Notes under the pieces: generated by a model
The model's database searches: none
Seen by the model: the letters and a program-made list of their open reading frames with translations, nothing else
What the model was told of the DNA's origin: nothing
Part shown: positions 31,849-42,915 of the stretch, piece after piece
Position numbering within the stretch: position 1 is the stretch's first letter
How the letters are laid out: each line of letters opens with the position of its first letter
Assembly (NCBI GenBank): GCA_033725935.1
Contig: MU867064.1
Span: forward strand, 930,001-994,000
Length of the DNA stretch: 64,000 bases
Reading direction: 5' to 3'
DNA from: Cladorrhinum sp. PSN259
Lineage: Eukaryota; Ascomycota; Sordariomycetes; Sordariales; Podosporaceae
Made by a program: the position numbers and the translations under genes

Positions 31849-33623
31849 TCATGTCTTAGTCCCTTGCCACGGCAGGCTGCCCTGCTCGTTAGGCATAGAA
31901 GCGCAGCTGGCATCTGACTGCATCAAGCTCCTAAAGTCCTGGGAAAGCCCGGTCGCCTCGGAAAGCGGCGGGACATCAAAGTTCAACTCCGACGGCAACT
32001 GATTGATGGCAGAATAGATATTCTCGAAATGCTTAGGCATCCATATGTCGTAGACGTTCTTGGTGAATCGGTACGTTGTCCATTTCTCCTTGCCGTCCAA
32101 CTCAGTAAAGTCGAATTTTCGGATCGGGTGGCGGTAATACTTAGTATCTTTCCCGGTTATCACCGGGTAATGGCCGTAAATCCGTACTGACTGGTAGTCG
32201 TGCGAGACGGAGAAGGCAAAGATCTTCTAGTTAACCTCATCCTCGCGCTTGACAGCACGGAAGAGCTCGACGATACCCCGCACCGCAAGGGTCATGCTAT
32301 GGGCGTTCTGCCGGTCTGCGATGTCGAGCGCCGCGGAGCCTCATTTCACCTCGCAGGTCAGGAACGGGAAGTACATATAGTACGTTGCCATAAAGAAGGA
32401 CTGGTCCCCGGTGATGAAGTCGCCAATGAATGGCGACAGCTTGGCGAGCTGGTCCTCAGTGAACGCATCTCGCCTGAACTCAACAGAGTAGTCAGGCTGT
32501 GGACGGGTGCTGGTAAGGGGGTTCGAGTTGTTCCACCCTTCGTTGACGCTTTCGACAAGGCGTTTAAAGTTCTTGTTCCGGAGTGCAAGCGATTCCGCCG
32601 AAGGAACGATAAGCCTTGAGATGTCTTGAATGATCCTCGCCTCATTCTTATTGTCAAGGTTATGACAAGCATCCACAAAGATATCGTCGTCGAAGAGCGT
32701 CTCCTTAGGGACCGGTTGTTCACCGTTAAGAAGGTCCCTGATAAGATTCTTGCTCGAATCCATGATACCAAGCTCAGAGATATACATGTATGAGCCCTTG
32801 GTCTCGAGCAGGAGCGGGTACCGCGCGTCCCTATACGGCGCACTCTTCTCCTCCCTCGGCTTCTGGTCGCTGGGCGTTGTGGATGTACCAGAGTTCGATC
32901 GTTTCCGGGACAGATTAGATAAGGATTTCTTCCGCGCAAGGAGACGACGGTCCATAGTAAAATCCATCCTTGAGGTCTCGTCCGGCCAGTCCTGCTCCTT
33001 TGGCCAGCGCCTTTCCTTCGCCCAGAAAGCAACCGGGTCAGTGTGTGTGTGGGCGCCGCTGCCAATCGCTGGCTCGCTAAATGCGTCTTCGGTAGGGCGT
33101 GGGGGGGGTGTCCGTTGTCGCTTCGGGTCTGGGTCTGCCTCGAGTGCGTGTTCGATTGAGTGCTTGCGCTTGCGACCGCTCTGGACAGACGCCGGTTGTT
33201 CCTATGGATCCCGGGACCCAACTTAGCTTGTGAGCCATATCATACGAAGGACAGAGGGCATACTTGTGGGGTCGGCGTCTCGCTGGGTGTAGTTGGACGC
33301 AGGCGATTGCGTTCGGCGCGCCTGGTTGCGCGCTGTTGAGAGCTGCCTTGGCGTGGCTGGATGCCCTGGGATCGATTTCCTGCAACCATCAGCAGGAGAT
33401 GTCCTTTGGCGCTGCGAAGAATAAGTACCTTGATAATTTGACGCCGGTGATGGGAGCGCCCTTTGGGCCGCTGTTTGGGCTCGAGAGTGGGCCATGGCGA
33501 TGATGGAGGGGAGAGCGAGGTCCTGGTTATGTTTGTCCGAGGAAGAAAGTCTCGAGATGGCATGACGTGAGAGGAATGGATAGCTGTGAGCGTGCAGGAA
33601 TGGGATCCACTAGTGTTGACCAA
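31849..33623 (-). pseudogene. DUF7924 family protein (probable PDDEXK-like), inactivated by two stops
   Basis: Read on the minus strand. A basic first exon ends at 33264, and a 62-bp intron (GTATGC, CATAG) joins to EQPASVQSGRKRKH. The frame then runs TDPVAFWAKERRWPKEQ, RRLLARKKSLSNLSRKRS, SDQKPREEKSAPYRDARYP, NEARIIQDISRLIVPSAESL, RPQPDYSVEFRRDAFTEDQL and MYFPFLTCEVK. A TGA (32341-32343) sits where the family normally has Cys. The frame continues GSAALDIADRQNAHSM, then hits TAG (after REDEVN, near 32228). It reads on through FSVSHDYQSVRIYGHYPV to the end. Everything else is collinear, so the loss looks recent. Family membership is from memory of this abundant fungal family; the nuclease fold is inference. 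Confidence 0.75.
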
Positions 33624-34597
33624 TCGTTAAGCGCCATAGTCAGTGCGAGTCCCACAGTTTTCATCCAATGGACGGACCACTGTTCGCCCTCGCATTTAGC
33701 TCCTGCGCAGACTAACCAATAGGAGGTGAGCCTGACTATCCCATCGACCGGACCACAGCCCAGCTACCGCCCAGAGCTGCAAAGCCTAACCTCATGCAAC
33801 GAACGTCTAATTTAGACACGTAATGGGTAGAGAGACGCCCATGGAGGACTATTGGTGACTTTAGATAGAGGTGCTATGAGATATAATTGCGGACGAATAA
33901 GGGAATATTTGCATAGGTAATAGCGGAGGCGTACCTTATAAGAATATGGCAATATTCGAAAGATATTATATAAGATTAGCGGGAATTCCCGGCATATTTA
34001 TATGGCTACATAAGATGCGACCGTCCGTACTTCGTCTGGGCTAATGGTATCGCTTTTTAAATAACCTATATACGCTAATTAAAAAGTGACTGGCAAAATT
34101 AGGCCGCTAATATTATCCCGTAATACCTTTATATATATTTATAGCCGTAATTAGCGGTATTGAAAAGTATTCATTTAAGTTTGAGTACATTTAAAGTCGG
34201 AGCCCAGCTTCACTGAATTTTATACCACTTATAATGACACTGCCTGAAATAAGCTCATCAACTATGTATTAAAATATAAGTAACTGCTAAGGAATTCTAA
34301 ACTCATATCACTGCCGGCCTACTTGGAGTTTAAAAAGATCATCTTCAGCTCGAATGGCTTTCAACAATCAAACGTGCTACCATATTTCATCGGCATTCCT
34401 GCTTAACAGAGAAGAGACAAGGTATCTCCTCACCGAAGCGAAACCTGCATTCACACCATTCTCCACCAACCGTGAAGCATAGCCAAGGGTATACAACTTC
34501 AACCGGGATGCCTCGTCACTGCTAACTACGCCGCTGTTCTTCGGGCCCATCCAGTCCTAAGGCATCTTTCTTTATCACGGCATAAACAATTCATCAA
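33624..34597. repeat. AT-rich, TpA-rich segment (possible RIP-mutated repeat remnant)
   Basis: From about 33800 to 34330 the sequence becomes visibly rich in TpA and poor in open frames (runs such as tttatatatatttatag). The rest of the window is balanced. This is what a degenerate transposon altered by repeat-induced point mutation looks like, but I cannot identify an element or terminal repeats. The last 250 bases before the tRNA return to normal composition. Confidence 0.4.
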
Positions 34598-34686
34598 GGG
34601 CCGCTGGTCTAGTGGTATGATTCTCGCTTAGGGTCCACCCTAATCACAACTGCGAGAGGTCCCGGGTTCAATCCCCGGGTGGCCCC
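34598..34686 (+). tRNA. tRNA-Pro (AGG) with an intron
   Basis: The acceptor stem GGGCCGC pairs with GTGGCCC (one G-U), followed by discriminator C. The D arm has TGGTCTAGTGGT and the T arm GGTTCAATCCC. The anticodon stem CTCGC (34623-34627) pairs with GCGAG (34652-34656). The loop reads TTAGGG, giving anticodon AGG. A 17-nt intron (about 34634-34650) follows base 37, the canonical position. A T-run for Pol III termination lies downstream near 34728. Confidence 0.93.
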
Positions 34687-35067
34687 GTCACCATACAAAT
34701 GATTCTGAGCAATCAGGATCACGCATCCTTTTTGGTCCCATTTAAATTTTTTATTTATGAACTCTAGCCGTTTGTTGCACCTTTTCTGGGTTCTGCCTTC
34801 TGATTTTTGACCCAAATTTTATCTTTTTCTCACTATTTCCTTCCCACTTTCAGAAGTTTGTGGAACCCAGAAAAGCCCTGCCCCGTTTCTTTGGGGGGGA
34901 AAACCCCCGAGCGGCAGTCTCACTCCCCAACAACATGGCACATTGTTGCTCCTTTTCGACACATTCGCCGAGCTCACATCACATCCATGCATAGCCCTGC
35001 CAGCCCGCCAAACCCAGACAAGCATTTATCTACTCCGCCACACCATCTTGTTCCTAACAAACAAAAT
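34687..35067. other. Spacer between two tRNA genes, 381 bp
   Basis: No gene seen. T-rich just after the tRNA-Pro, then C-rich. The last bases lead directly into the tRNA-Tyr. Confidence 0.5.
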
Positions 35068-35156
35068 CCCCTTGTGGTGTAGTTGGCTATCACGTTCGGC
35101 TGTAAAGGAATTTATTGATTACCGAAAGGTCACCGGCTCGATTCCGGTCGAGGGGA
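35068..35156 (+). tRNA. tRNA-Tyr (GTA) with an intron
   Basis: Acceptor CCCCTTG pairs with CGAGGGG, discriminator A. The D arm is TGGTGTAGTTGG and the T arm GGCTCGATTCC. Anticodon stem TTCGG (35095-35099) pairs with CCGAA (35122-35126). The loop CTGTAA contains anticodon GTA. A 15-nt intron (about 35106-35120) lies after base 37, as in nuclear tRNA-Tyr genes of fungi. A run of T (35178-35186) provides the Pol III terminator. Confidence 0.93.
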
Positions 35157-35597
35157 CTCATCATAATCTTTTTGGTTATTTTTTTTTCACCCAAAACTCT
35201 TATTTACCCCTGCTCCTTTTCTTCAACCCCCTTTTTCGGCTTTCACAACATAGCCAGTTTCTTTTTTTTTTTCTTTTTTTTTTCACGAAAGCAGATCGAG
35301 GATATAAAATTGTTTTTTTCAGCACGAAATGGAAGGTTTCAATTTTTGCCCCCAATTTTTGTTCCCTAGCACAACAAGTACCGTAAAAACTCCTACACGA
35401 AAGAGGGGGAGAGAGAGAAGAAGCTATCAAGAACAAAAACACACACGTCAAAGGACCTTTTTGACCAATCCGGTTCCTCAGTCCGTCATGAAGAAATAAT
35501 ATACAAGATACAAAAGACCACCCCGCCCGCCTGAAATAGAGAAGAAGGAAAAAAAGCAATCATGGCTGTGTTGTGTTTGTGCTGCTAGTCCAGCATC
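35157..35597. other. Spacer with long poly-T tracts, 441 bp
   Basis: Contains the Pol III terminator of the tRNA-Tyr and T-runs near 35262-35283. It also covers the 3' side of the minus-strand secreted-protein gene. No other gene seen. Confidence 0.5.
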
Positions 35598-36517
35598 TTA
35601 GGCCTTGACAGCACCGCCGCTGAACCTGGAGAGGACGTCAAGCAGGCTACGGCACAAGGTACCGGCACCGCAGCCCTCGGCGCTGGCGGCACCGCCGGAA
35701 GCGGCTCCGTTGGTGGCATCGGGAGCGGTCGCGCCAGCGGCAGCTTTGGGGAGGAAGACAGCCCACTGGCCGTTGAGGTTGCTGACCGTGAGGGTCAGCT
35801 CGTTCTCTTCGGCCTCGAACTCGAGCTCGCCGATGCTGTCGCTGATGACGAAGGAGTTCGTCTCGGAGCAGAGCTTGCCGATCTTGCCCTGGCTGATGTC
35901 GAGAGTGCTGGCCTCGCTGCGGATCCAGTCAATCTTTTGGAGGGTCAGGTTGCGGGTGCCGCCTCTGAGTCTGACGGTGTAGGAGATGGGCTCGAGGAAG
36001 TCGAACCCGTCGGGTGCGGCGCCGGTTGGGTTCTTGTTCTGGACCACCGCCAGGGTGCGGGCGGCTTGGTTTTGGAACTCGACTTCGAAGAGGCCGGCGT
36101 CCTGTGGGGTTAAACGTCAGTGACTTGGGAGCGATAAGGGAGAGTCCGCACTGGGCTGTGTCATGAACATACAGTAGGAGGGAAGAGAGTATCGATCTTG
36201 ACGTTACCGCCGCCGAGCGCGATGTTACGGCCGAAGGTGCCTTGCTGCTCGATCTCGTTCTCGTTCTCGCCCTCGCCCTCTTCAGCCTCGGCCCCGGCAC
36301 CAGCACCGGCACCAGCACCGGCACCAGCACCGGCTCCAACACTAGTGGCTACAGCGGCGGCGGAGCTTGTCCCCGTGGCTACCGCTGCGGCAGTGGAAGA
36401 TGCGCCGGCCACGGCGGCAGCAGATGTAGTTGCTCCACTAGCCTGGTTCTGGGGAGCAGGGATGGCGGAAACTGAGATGGCCAGGAGGGCCGAGAGAAGG
36501 CTGCAAGAGAGCTTCAT
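35598..36517 (-). CDS. Secreted Ala/Gly-rich protein, function unknown
   Basis: Two exons, 36517-36173 and 36101-35598 (GTATGT, CACAG), in phase, 282 residues. The N-terminus is a clear signal peptide (MKLSCSLLSALLAISVSA, cleavage about residue 18). An Ala/Thr/Ser-rich stretch follows, then a perfect Gly-Ala dipeptide run encoded by a GGTGCC-type microsatellite, then a Glu/Asn run. The second half (about 95-245) looks folded, with beta-strand spacing (GLFEVEFQNQAARTLAVVQN, ISYTVRLRGG, NGQWAVFLPK). Two Cys sit near the C-terminus (EGCGAGTLCRS). The downstream end has no GPI-type hydrophobic tail. I do not recognise the fold; a cell-wall or extracellular role is the natural inference. Confidence 0.8.
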
Positions 36518-37932
36518 GATGCCGGTTTATTGGGATTGGGGGTTTGTGGGTGGCGTTGGGTATCTGGTCCGAGACGAAAAGTGAAGAAAGATATGAAAGA
36601 AGGTGTGTGTTTGAAAAGATTGAAAGCTTGATACTTGAATGAGGGACCAGCCACAGCGAATAGAAGAGTGTACAGAAAGAAGGGAGAAAAAAAGGGAATG
36701 AAAACCTTCAAGGTTGGCTATTCACAACGTGCTGATGATGAACGGGATGAGGAGAGAAAGAAGAAGGTCACCAAGGGGAGAGACCATCTCGAGTATTTAA
36801 TAAACTATCTGATGCCGAGAAGAGTGCAGACAGACAAGCAAAAGGATTTGCCTTGGCAATCGCATGGCAGATGCTTGCCCATTTCCCCCGTCAAATTCTT
36901 GCTGCTCAGTGTCTTGACTCCAGCATTGAAACATCGCCAAGGTTGGCCAAGGTCGGCCGAGGATGGCCAAGACTTCCACGAACATCATCAACCTGATAGT
37001 CAGAGCCGCCTGCTACATGAAAATAATTACTCGCTGGTGTTGAAGTGTATGGAGGAGTGGCTCGGGCGTGGAACCCTGTCAGGAAGCGTATGGTACTGGC
37101 CGTTCATTGCATCCCAATTTGGACATGATATCTTGTGTGTCGCGTGCCGACTTGCCGAAAGCAGGTGAAAGAACGACGACATCAAGGGAAAGTTTAGCCT
37201 GGAATTGCCAGAAAACAAAGCAAGGTCGGACCAGGGGCTTGGGACGAACGAACACCCCACTGCATCTCCATCTGAGACAAGGGCCATGATCCACCTGAGC
37301 AATTCTTGGTATTCTTGGCCCTCAGTCGTGACACCTTGGTGCGGGAAACAGGGGCCATGACAGATTGTACAAGTACGGATGAAATATGGATCTGTACCTA
37401 CTGCATGCTGGTAATAAGCGCCAGAGTTCGGACGGTCTCCAACATTGTGTCGAAATTTCTGAATCACCATCGCGCCTACGCTAGAAGATTGGTTGATGAC
37501 AGTGCTCCTGCAAAACAGGCTGCCGGATCGACGCCATTGAAAATTGGATGCAGGATAGAAACTTTCCACTTGAGAGTCAAAGAGCGGGAGGAGAAGGGGG
37601 TTTTGTTTGGGTTATAGGCATGGCTGTGGCTGTGTGGGCAGGCTAAGGATAAATTGTATACATGAACACAAATGACTCGTAACCTGTTCATGGCATTACC
37701 TTTGGTTAAGGGGTTCGTCCCTGCTAGATAGTTGCCACCAGGTGCCAAGTCTCATCAAACATTGTGTATTTCCCAGGTGAAGCAGGATGGGGTGCCAACC
37801 TAAATGCAAGGCTGTCACATCAACAGGATGAAAAGGGTAGGAATAAGAGAGTAGTGCGGCACTTGCAGGACCACAAAGGAGGCCTCTCTTATCTTGAATC
37901 ATTATCATTTGAATTTCATCACACAAGGCTAC
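36518..37932. other. Gene-free stretch, 1.4 kb
   Basis: Promoter of the secreted protein (a TATA-like TTATTAAATA on the minus strand near 36795-36805) and the 3' side of the rhodopsin-domain gene. Overlapping frames on both strands near 37.03-37.57 kb show no motif. Confidence 0.5.
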
Positions 37933-39233
37933 TCAGATTGCGTCTCTATCCACCCGATTATGAATAGTCGTCATAATACCAGCTTCGTTGTAAGTGCGTA
38001 GTGGCGGATTGCTATCCGGGTCCCAGTTCTGTGCATCACCAATTCTTGTAGCAGATACAGTTCTCGCCGGACTGCTAAGCGGGCTCACGTCCGTAAGCTG
38101 CACATTGCTTCCCGCATCGCTGATGTACTTGAAATCTTCTTCCGAGCCACGACCATCGCCCATCGCTCTGGTGGTTGAAATGTCATAGGGCGTTTTGCTT
38201 GAGCCTTCGCTTCTCCCTTTCAATCGATCGAGGCGTGACTGCGATGGCGTATAAACTGGTTTCCTGGATCCGACAAAAAGCTGAGGGAAGGCTGACAGAC
38301 AGGCAATGATGGTGGCAATACAGGCTTCAATGGCGTTATAAAGCCCGAGATAGCTCCAATAACCCTCGCCTTTGTCCCATATCCTTGTTGTTCCGGCAGC
38401 CCGCACGATGGCAATGATCATGGTGATTATGGTGAGCGAAAACAAACCAACAAAGGCCATTTTCTTTGCCAGGCGCATGCGAACGTTCCAGATAAGAATG
38501 ACAGGAATCATCATGACTGAGTGAAGGTGTTAGTTTTGAGAGTCTCAATGCAAAATCAGGGGCGATCAACTTACTCATGAAGTCAGAGATGACATCCAAT
38601 GCGCAGTTGATTTTCACCACCACCACATTGTACGTGATCTTGTCTCGTTGACCGCAAGTGAGAAAAATCCTTTCGTAATCACCAAAAAAACAAGACCACT
38701 GGAAATTTGCAAGCATCGCCACCCCGGTTGCGAGAGTAAACACCATAACAGGCCACCACACGTATCTGAGTCGGTCCTGGTGTTCCCCAATTCTCCTGAA
38801 GAAGAGAAGTAGTGACACCTTGATAGTAACCAAAGAGATGTGGTAGAGAGTCATGGCTACTGCTGCTCCCCTCAGAAACCGTGCGAGATCGCCTAATAGG
38901 TCCGAGCCATCATATTGGCGGACTCCAGCAACGACAGCCATGACATAGTACATGTTGTCTGCCGTCATCTGCCAAAGAATCGCAGTGGCGAGAATGATGA
39001 GGGCCGTGAGGATTATAAATGCATCGTCCCAGTAGATTCGGCGAGGCCCGCGGACTCGCGCATATAGACGAACGCTTAGAAAGATCAAGGTGACTCCTGC
39101 AAAGGACCAAATCGTAGCCTAGAGAAACAAGAAAAGTATCAGTGCCTAATGATCAGTGAAAGGAGTTGCGAGAGAGATTTCTAACCAAGTAGGCCTTCTG
39201 AGGAACTCCGTGTGCGTATCGTTCTTGTCCCAT
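37933..39233 (-). CDS. Rhodopsin-domain (SAT4/PTH11-type) integral membrane protein
   Basis: Three exons on the minus strand: 39233-39186 (16 codons), 39118-38575 and 38516-37933, giving 391 residues. Donor 1 is GTTAGA and the rest are canonical. The protein has about seven hydrophobic segments. It carries signatures of the fungal rhodopsin-domain family: RLYARVRGPRRIYWDDAFII after helix 1, then LYHISLVTIKVSLLLFFRRI, then FLTCGQRDKITYNVVV, then DVISDFMIMMIPVILIWNVR. The C-terminal 100 residues are cytosolic and Ser/Pro-rich. Members are widespread in fungi. Some act as surface receptors (PTH11-like), but this one lacks the extracellular CFEM domain. Ligand unknown. Confidence 0.87.
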
Positions 39234-41502
39234 TGTTGACCGACTTTGTCAAGATTCAAGGCAAGTCTGAATTCTTCTAGAACGAACAAACAGGACTGCC
39301 GGTTTTGGGTTTACAAGGGGGGAAGCCGAGATATAGCACAGATCAGCATGCCCGTGCCTTATACACCTGTTCCATGCCTCACAAACCACCCTCAAAATCC
39401 CGGCGGTAACAGCTCTTAATTGAGCTTTTCGTGCACAGCTCGGCCGAGCCGGACATCAAACTAGGATTGCAGCTCGCAGCCCGGAAAAAAGGATGCACAG
39501 CCATTGTGCTAGTCGGGAAAGTTATAGGACACGGCACATAAGCGGGGTTTGATTGTGAAGCTGTGCCTTCTTAATCTTACAGAGGATCCATATCCCAAGG
39601 TTTGATCGCGGCGCAGGAGGGCGAGGAGTTTGGATCACCAATGATATCCACGCCTAACCCGGCCGTCAGTACTCAGCTGAGAGCCGGACCGTGCCGTGCT
39701 CACCTGCGCCGCCAAAATCGTCATGAATCCAAACCATCAATCAGAATCGAAGCCGTCAGAATCAGAGCCGACCCATCGCCCCCGTCATTGTCGCTCCCAC
39801 TTCTCGCGCCACCAGCTCCAGCATTAAGGTGCCTGGCTCCAACAGAGGCAAGCACGGCATTGCCTGCAAGTGCAGCCCAACTATCAAACTCTGCGCTCCG
39901 CGTGGTATCTGTGAAAAGAGTTACACCGAAGCTAATAAATGAGACGAGTAAAATTGACAGTTTGAAAAAGAGGGCCCGAGAAAGGAAACAAATCAACAAA
40001 TGTAGGTTGAGACGATCGGTAGCAAGTAGAGAGATGGGAGTGGGGTCATGATGAACTTGGACTATTTGAAGTTATCATTGGTGTTGGGGCCGTGTCTGGA
40101 TGTGTCGGCCATTGGCCAGCCTGTTATCCAGCAGACCAGCTGATAGCGCCTTATATTTAATGTATGTTATTTTCTTTGTTTTCAGTATCCCTGACTCTTC
40201 GCAGACCTGGAGATGTTTGCGCACATGTCATGTTTTATGACCGTTGGTCTTGGTTGCATTGGTGATGGCCTCTCGGTTCCACCTTCCTTGCTGACCAACA
40301 ATTCGCTCCCGCTTGCAGTTGCACCTGAAATTTGCAGTGATGGCTGCTGGCTGGGCGGCCATTGTTACCGGCTTGGCTCTCATGGCCAAGGGAACCATCA
40401 TCTGGGGTGGGGGTTGAGCTTGAATTTCGGCTGGCAAAGAAGGGCAGGGAGAATACATAGTAGGGTGGGAAACATCCACCAGGATGGGTCCCATTCTCTC
40501 GGAATAGAAAACGGGGTTAAACGGCCTCTTTAAAGAAGCAAGCTTCCGGTGTGCCTGGGGAAAGTTGCAGGCAGGTAGGTGGTCGCGTGCTTCAATGCCA
40601 GCAAGGGGTATATTGTCTTGCTTCCTTCCCATTTTGTAAGGGAGCCACAGACGTGACGACGTCAAGACGTTGCGAAGTGGAACCTTCGAAGTGAGCACGG
40701 GTGCTGTCGGGGGTTTCGACAAGCAGTGAATCTGGACCAATAAGAGTACATCAACAGGGGGACCCTCGCGCTACCTGGCGCATCGAGGGTTTCTTCGGCA
40801 TCCGTGTCCCAAGAAGAACCACTCTTTTCCCCCACCCGGCAAGGAGATCGGTGTTTGATCGACTTCCTGCATTTTTTGTCAACAACCATGCACCTAGAAC
40901 AACTTAGTCTGGGCATCACATTCCCACAAAGAGTTGCTCTGTGAAGTCTTGGCCACGCTTTTTCGTCTCACCATGGACCCCTGCCCCGTCCATGTCTGAT
41001 ACCGTGTGAGAACTGACGGGGAGCAGCGCTTGTGTCATCCGCGCCGAAATATCCGATCTGTACCAAGTGCATGCTCGTCCACAGCATTCACAGGTTCTCG
41101 TAGTAAGTGATGGATACCTTCGATGTTTGGTGCTTTCCCCTAGCCCCGGTGAGTGAAGTGGGGGGACACGGGGAGTTGCAGACTCGACTTTTATCCTCCC
41201 TTGGCGCCGTCTCTTTAGAGAAGATTCCGTCTCTTGTTCTGTTTCTCTTTCTTCCTATTCCCTTTTTTCTTCCTTTCTCTTCACCACTGTCTTTTCTCGA
41301 TTCCTACTTTCCCTTCTTTTGGACAGGCAGCTGGCTGCAGATTTGGATTTGTTTCTTGTTTCCTTTTTTGGTCACTCTCTTGAATTCCATTTTATTCTCA
41401 AGTACGTTTTGGACTCTTGATCGGACAGGAACCGACGAGACTGGGTGGTTGCAGCAGCTTGGATCGGTAATAGTTCTGGGATAATCGTTAGGAAAGGAAA
41501 TT
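39234..41502. other. Gene-free stretch, 2.3 kb
   Basis: Promoter regions of the rhodopsin-domain gene and of the acidic membrane protein. From 41220 to 41480 the strand is C/T-rich, as expected of a fungal promoter and leader. Frames such as 39602-40051 and 40228-40740 show no recognisable feature. Confidence 0.45.
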
Positions 41503-42915
41503 ATGAGGGTAACGCCACCATCCCTCCGCAGGCGCAACACTGCCAGGGTAGAGATCAGAAGCCGGGATAGATGGGTGGCTCGAAGGCACGGCGATGAAGA
41601 TCACGAGGATGGGGATGGGGACCATATGGACGGCGAGGACCACGACCATGACGACGACGACTCCGACAGCTCAGATTCCGACTCGGATGACGAGGATGAG
41701 CTCCCTACTTCCACACAACCAGCACCTGGCGGTGGAGTTGGCGTCATCACCCTCCCTGGCGTCAACAATGGTGCTCAGCTTCCCGGTGTGACGCTAGGTG
41801 CCGATGAAGGGATTGATGCTGATATCGATTCTGACTCCGATTCTGACGACGACGAAACCACCACAGCTCCTAACCCTTCGGCTACCTCCACAACAGCTCC
41901 TCCAGCCGCCTCAACCCTGCCCACCACTAGTGTTCCCCAAATCACGTCCGGAACTGCACCTTATGTCTCTGATGTCTCCAGAACCAGTAGCCTCTCGACG
42001 GCATCACCGACTGTCGAGCCAACGCTTTTGCCCACGCTCGATGCATCCCTCACAGTGCCAGCAGCCGGGGGTGCACAGCAGTCTGGCGATACCATCGTAC
42101 CCATTCCAGAAGCAGAGACTCTCCCGAATCTGCCCTTGCAAGAAGCAAATGGTATGAGCGGAGGTGCTGCGGCTGGCATTGTGATCGGTGTTCTTGGTAA
42201 GAGTCATTTGTCTGTCACACGTGCACAACTAGCCTCACTGACATTATATCCTTTAGCTATCATTGGCCTCATGGTGGGCGCAGCCTTCTACTGGCGAAAG
42301 TACCGCCGCGATCGTGGCCTTTCATTTCTCCCAGTCGCTACTCCCTTTAGCAAAAAGAGGGATGGCAACGATCAATACGCGGACAACAACAACAACAACA
42401 ACAACAACATCAACCCCAAGACCAACACCAAGATTATGGATGACCTTATGAAAGCCACCTATGACGCTGAGAACGGTGGTAACGACATGGCAGGAGCTGG
42501 GTATGGATATTGGGATAAGAAATACGCATCCCAGCTTCCGACGCAACAGCAATCCGCTTGGCTGGATGAAAAGGCTTTCGTTGCGCTGGGAGGAGAGCTG
42601 ACACCACGCACCCCCAAGAAGCCGGTATCGCGGTGGTTAGAGGCAGTACAGACTCCTCGACAGAGTCGTGGCCCGGCGTTCCCTCCTTCAGAGCGTATGT
42701 CGAGATCGTCCAGACAAAGCACCATGCGGTTTCCCATCCGGTTATCGACATCCCCGCCCCGCAACCCTGCTGTTCCACAGGCAAACAACGGCTTGCGTCC
42801 TCCGATGCCTGGAACTATAGCCGGCGACCGACTCGAACCGCCGAAGCCGGCCTATAATGCGAGAGAAACCATGACCACTGATACCACAAGTACCTCAGTG
42901 CGTTGGTACGGTTGA
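41503..42915 (+). CDS. Acidic Ser/Thr-rich single-pass membrane protein
   Basis: Two exons, 41503-42196 and 42257-42915 (GTAAGA, TTTAG), 450 residues. After a basic start comes a strongly acidic His/Asp/Ser stretch (about 30-70) with DSDSDSDD repeats. A Thr/Pro/Ser-rich region likely to be O-glycosylated follows. One membrane span, GGAAAGIVIGVLAIIGLMVGAAFYW (about 224-248), is created by the splice. The cytosolic tail starts KYRRDRG and contains an Asn run (AAC repeats) and SP/TP sites. The layout is that of fungal wall-sensor-like proteins, but no cleavable signal peptide is seen at Met1. An upstream exon could exist (the frame ending at 41484 has a hydrophobic stretch). The intron is in frame and stop-free, so retention would break the membrane span. 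Confidence 0.75.
   Translation: MRVTPPSLRRRNTARVEIRSRDRWVARRHGDEDHEDGDGDHMDGEDHDHDDDDSDSSDSDSDDEDELPTSTQPAPGGGVGVITLPGVNNGAQLPGVTLGADEGIDADIDSDSDSDDDETTTAPNPSATSTTAPPAASTLPTTSVPQITSGTAPYVSDVSRTSSLSTASPTVEPTLLPTLDASLTVPAAGGAQQSGDTIVPIPEAETLPNLPLQEANGMSGGAAAGIVIGVLGKSHLSVTRAQLASLTLYPLAIIGLMVGAAFYWRKYRRDRGLSFLPVATPFSKKRDGNDQYADNNNNNNNNINPKTNTKIMDDLMKATYDAENGGNDMAGAGYGYWDKKYASQLPTQQQSAWLDEKAFVALGGELTPRTPKKPVSRWLEAVQTPRQSRGPAFPPSERMSRSSRQSTMRFPIRLSTSPPRNPAVPQANNGLRPPMPGTIAGDRLEPPKPAYNARETMTTDTTSTSVRWYG

Noticed and set aside
39602..40051. 149-codon plus-strand frame with an antisense partner 39721-39999
   Set aside because: Both strands are open because of composition; neither has a recognisable domain.
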